A stretch of 64,000 nt of DNA from Melanocharis versteri (taxonomy: Eukaryota > Chordata > Aves > Passeriformes > Melanocharitidae): assembly GCA_013397845.1 (NCBI GenBank), contig VZTG01002916.1:979127-1043126 (forward strand). Direction: 5' to 3'. Shown in pieces: positions 63,541 through 64,000 of the stretch (within the stretch, counting starts at the first letter, position 1; the number at the start of each line of letters is the position of its first letter). Under the pieces are notes generated by a model, which made no database searches, was not told the DNA's origin, and saw only the letters and a program-made list of their open reading frames with translations. Made by a program: the position numbers and the translations under genes.

Positions 63541-64000
63541 GTAAGTTGCAACTGAATTTGGCATAGCCCCTTCCTCGGCCATTTGAAACAAAAGTATTTC
63601 ACAGAGATGGTGCACATGGTCCCCAGAGATACCATCTTTTCTCTGCAGCCCATCCGGCATTAGCAAAGCCTGCAGACATGGTGTATCTTGTCACTCTGAG
63701 ATGGAAAATACTCCAGGCAAGGAGTGGCTAAAAGGTGACTATAAAACTTGATTAAAGTACGAGTGAGATGAAGACAATTTACTACTTCTTGGTACAGCCT
63801 GCCAAAGAAAACCACACGTACTTCATTTTCAAGAAAGTTTCTTAAAGAAACTTGAAATTAGTGATGGAATTTTGAGCAATCTCAAGCATGCCAAGTAATT
63901 GTATTTTCCATCTATGAAATTATCTGGTTTGGTTAAAACTCAAAGCAAACCTGAGCTTTCTGGTAGCCTCAAAAGTGTATTTCAAGCCTGAATGATCCAA

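Larger units (their letters stand above)
43860..64000 (-). other. Presumed 5' CPED1 intron, more than 20 kb
   Basis: I found no exon that fits the remaining N-terminal CPED1 sequence here (signal/anchor, or the 'RPPFYSK' and 'HGYTV' conserved parts), and no CpG island that would mark a promoter. The stretch holds a truncated LTR (49012-49482), a 28-bp tandem duplication (48029-48084), a GC-richer unexplained patch (52690-53300), and simple repeats at 61647-61708 and 63435-63540. The rest is AT-rich with no recognised feature. A small exon could still be hidden. Confidence 0.6.

Noticed and set aside
63397..63666. Lys/Asn/Gln-rich minus-strand open frames
   Set aside because: They are translations of the GTTT simple repeat.
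1..64000. CRISPR arrays, operons, phage or bacterial mobile systems
   Set aside because: No regularly spaced repeats and no dense gene packing. The sequence is vertebrate nuclear DNA with spliced exons and retroelements.

Overview
The window is vertebrate nuclear DNA from a bird, most likely a passerine. The evidence is AT-rich intronic sequence with split coding exons, several CR1 LINE copies ending in avian-type CR1 3' tails, two avian endogenous-retrovirus LTRs, and one SINE with a tRNA-Ile-like head and a CR1-like tail. That SINE resembles the TguSINE1 family, which I know only from passerines. There are no bacterial-type genes, operons, CRISPR arrays or rRNA genes. A 46-base run of N at 12419-12464 marks a genome assembly gap.

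One protein-coding gene is visible. It lies on the minus strand and I identify it as CPED1 (cadherin-like and PC-esterase domain-containing protein 1). I could follow 13 internal coding exons. In transcript order they are 43753-43859, 42180-42255, 29830-29986, 28161-28329, 17145-17287, 15707-15779, 13985-14152, 12921-13025, 11623-11792, 6180-6247, 5804-5848, 3749-3935 and 755-923. All 12 introns have GT/AG borders and every codon phase matches across the junctions. The result is about 545 uninterrupted codons that align in order with what I remember of human CPED1. The first exons (start codon, signal/membrane anchor) should lie beyond 64000. The C-terminal PC-esterase exons should lie to the left of position 1. 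The last two exons seen encode the cadherin-like beta-sandwich domain.

Layout: 1-754 is intron. From 755 to 17287 the exons are dense, with short introns carrying CR1 pieces, microsatellites and the SINE. From 17288 to 28160 there is a 10.9 kb intron. Two exons follow at 28161-28329 and 29830-29986. A 12.2 kb intron (29987-42179) carries a young CR1, an older CR1 tail and a full-length solo LTR. Two more exons lie at 42180-42255 and 43753-43859. From 43860 to the end there are more than 20 kb with no exon I can support, probably the 5' intron, with a truncated LTR and simple repeats. Most short open frames in the window are chance frames or lie inside transposable elements. No new multi-gene system is apparent. 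The points most worth checking are the gene model, an intronic CpG-rich patch near 24.2-24.5 kb, and two unexplained open-frame patches near 26.1-26.7 kb and 52.7-53.3 kb.
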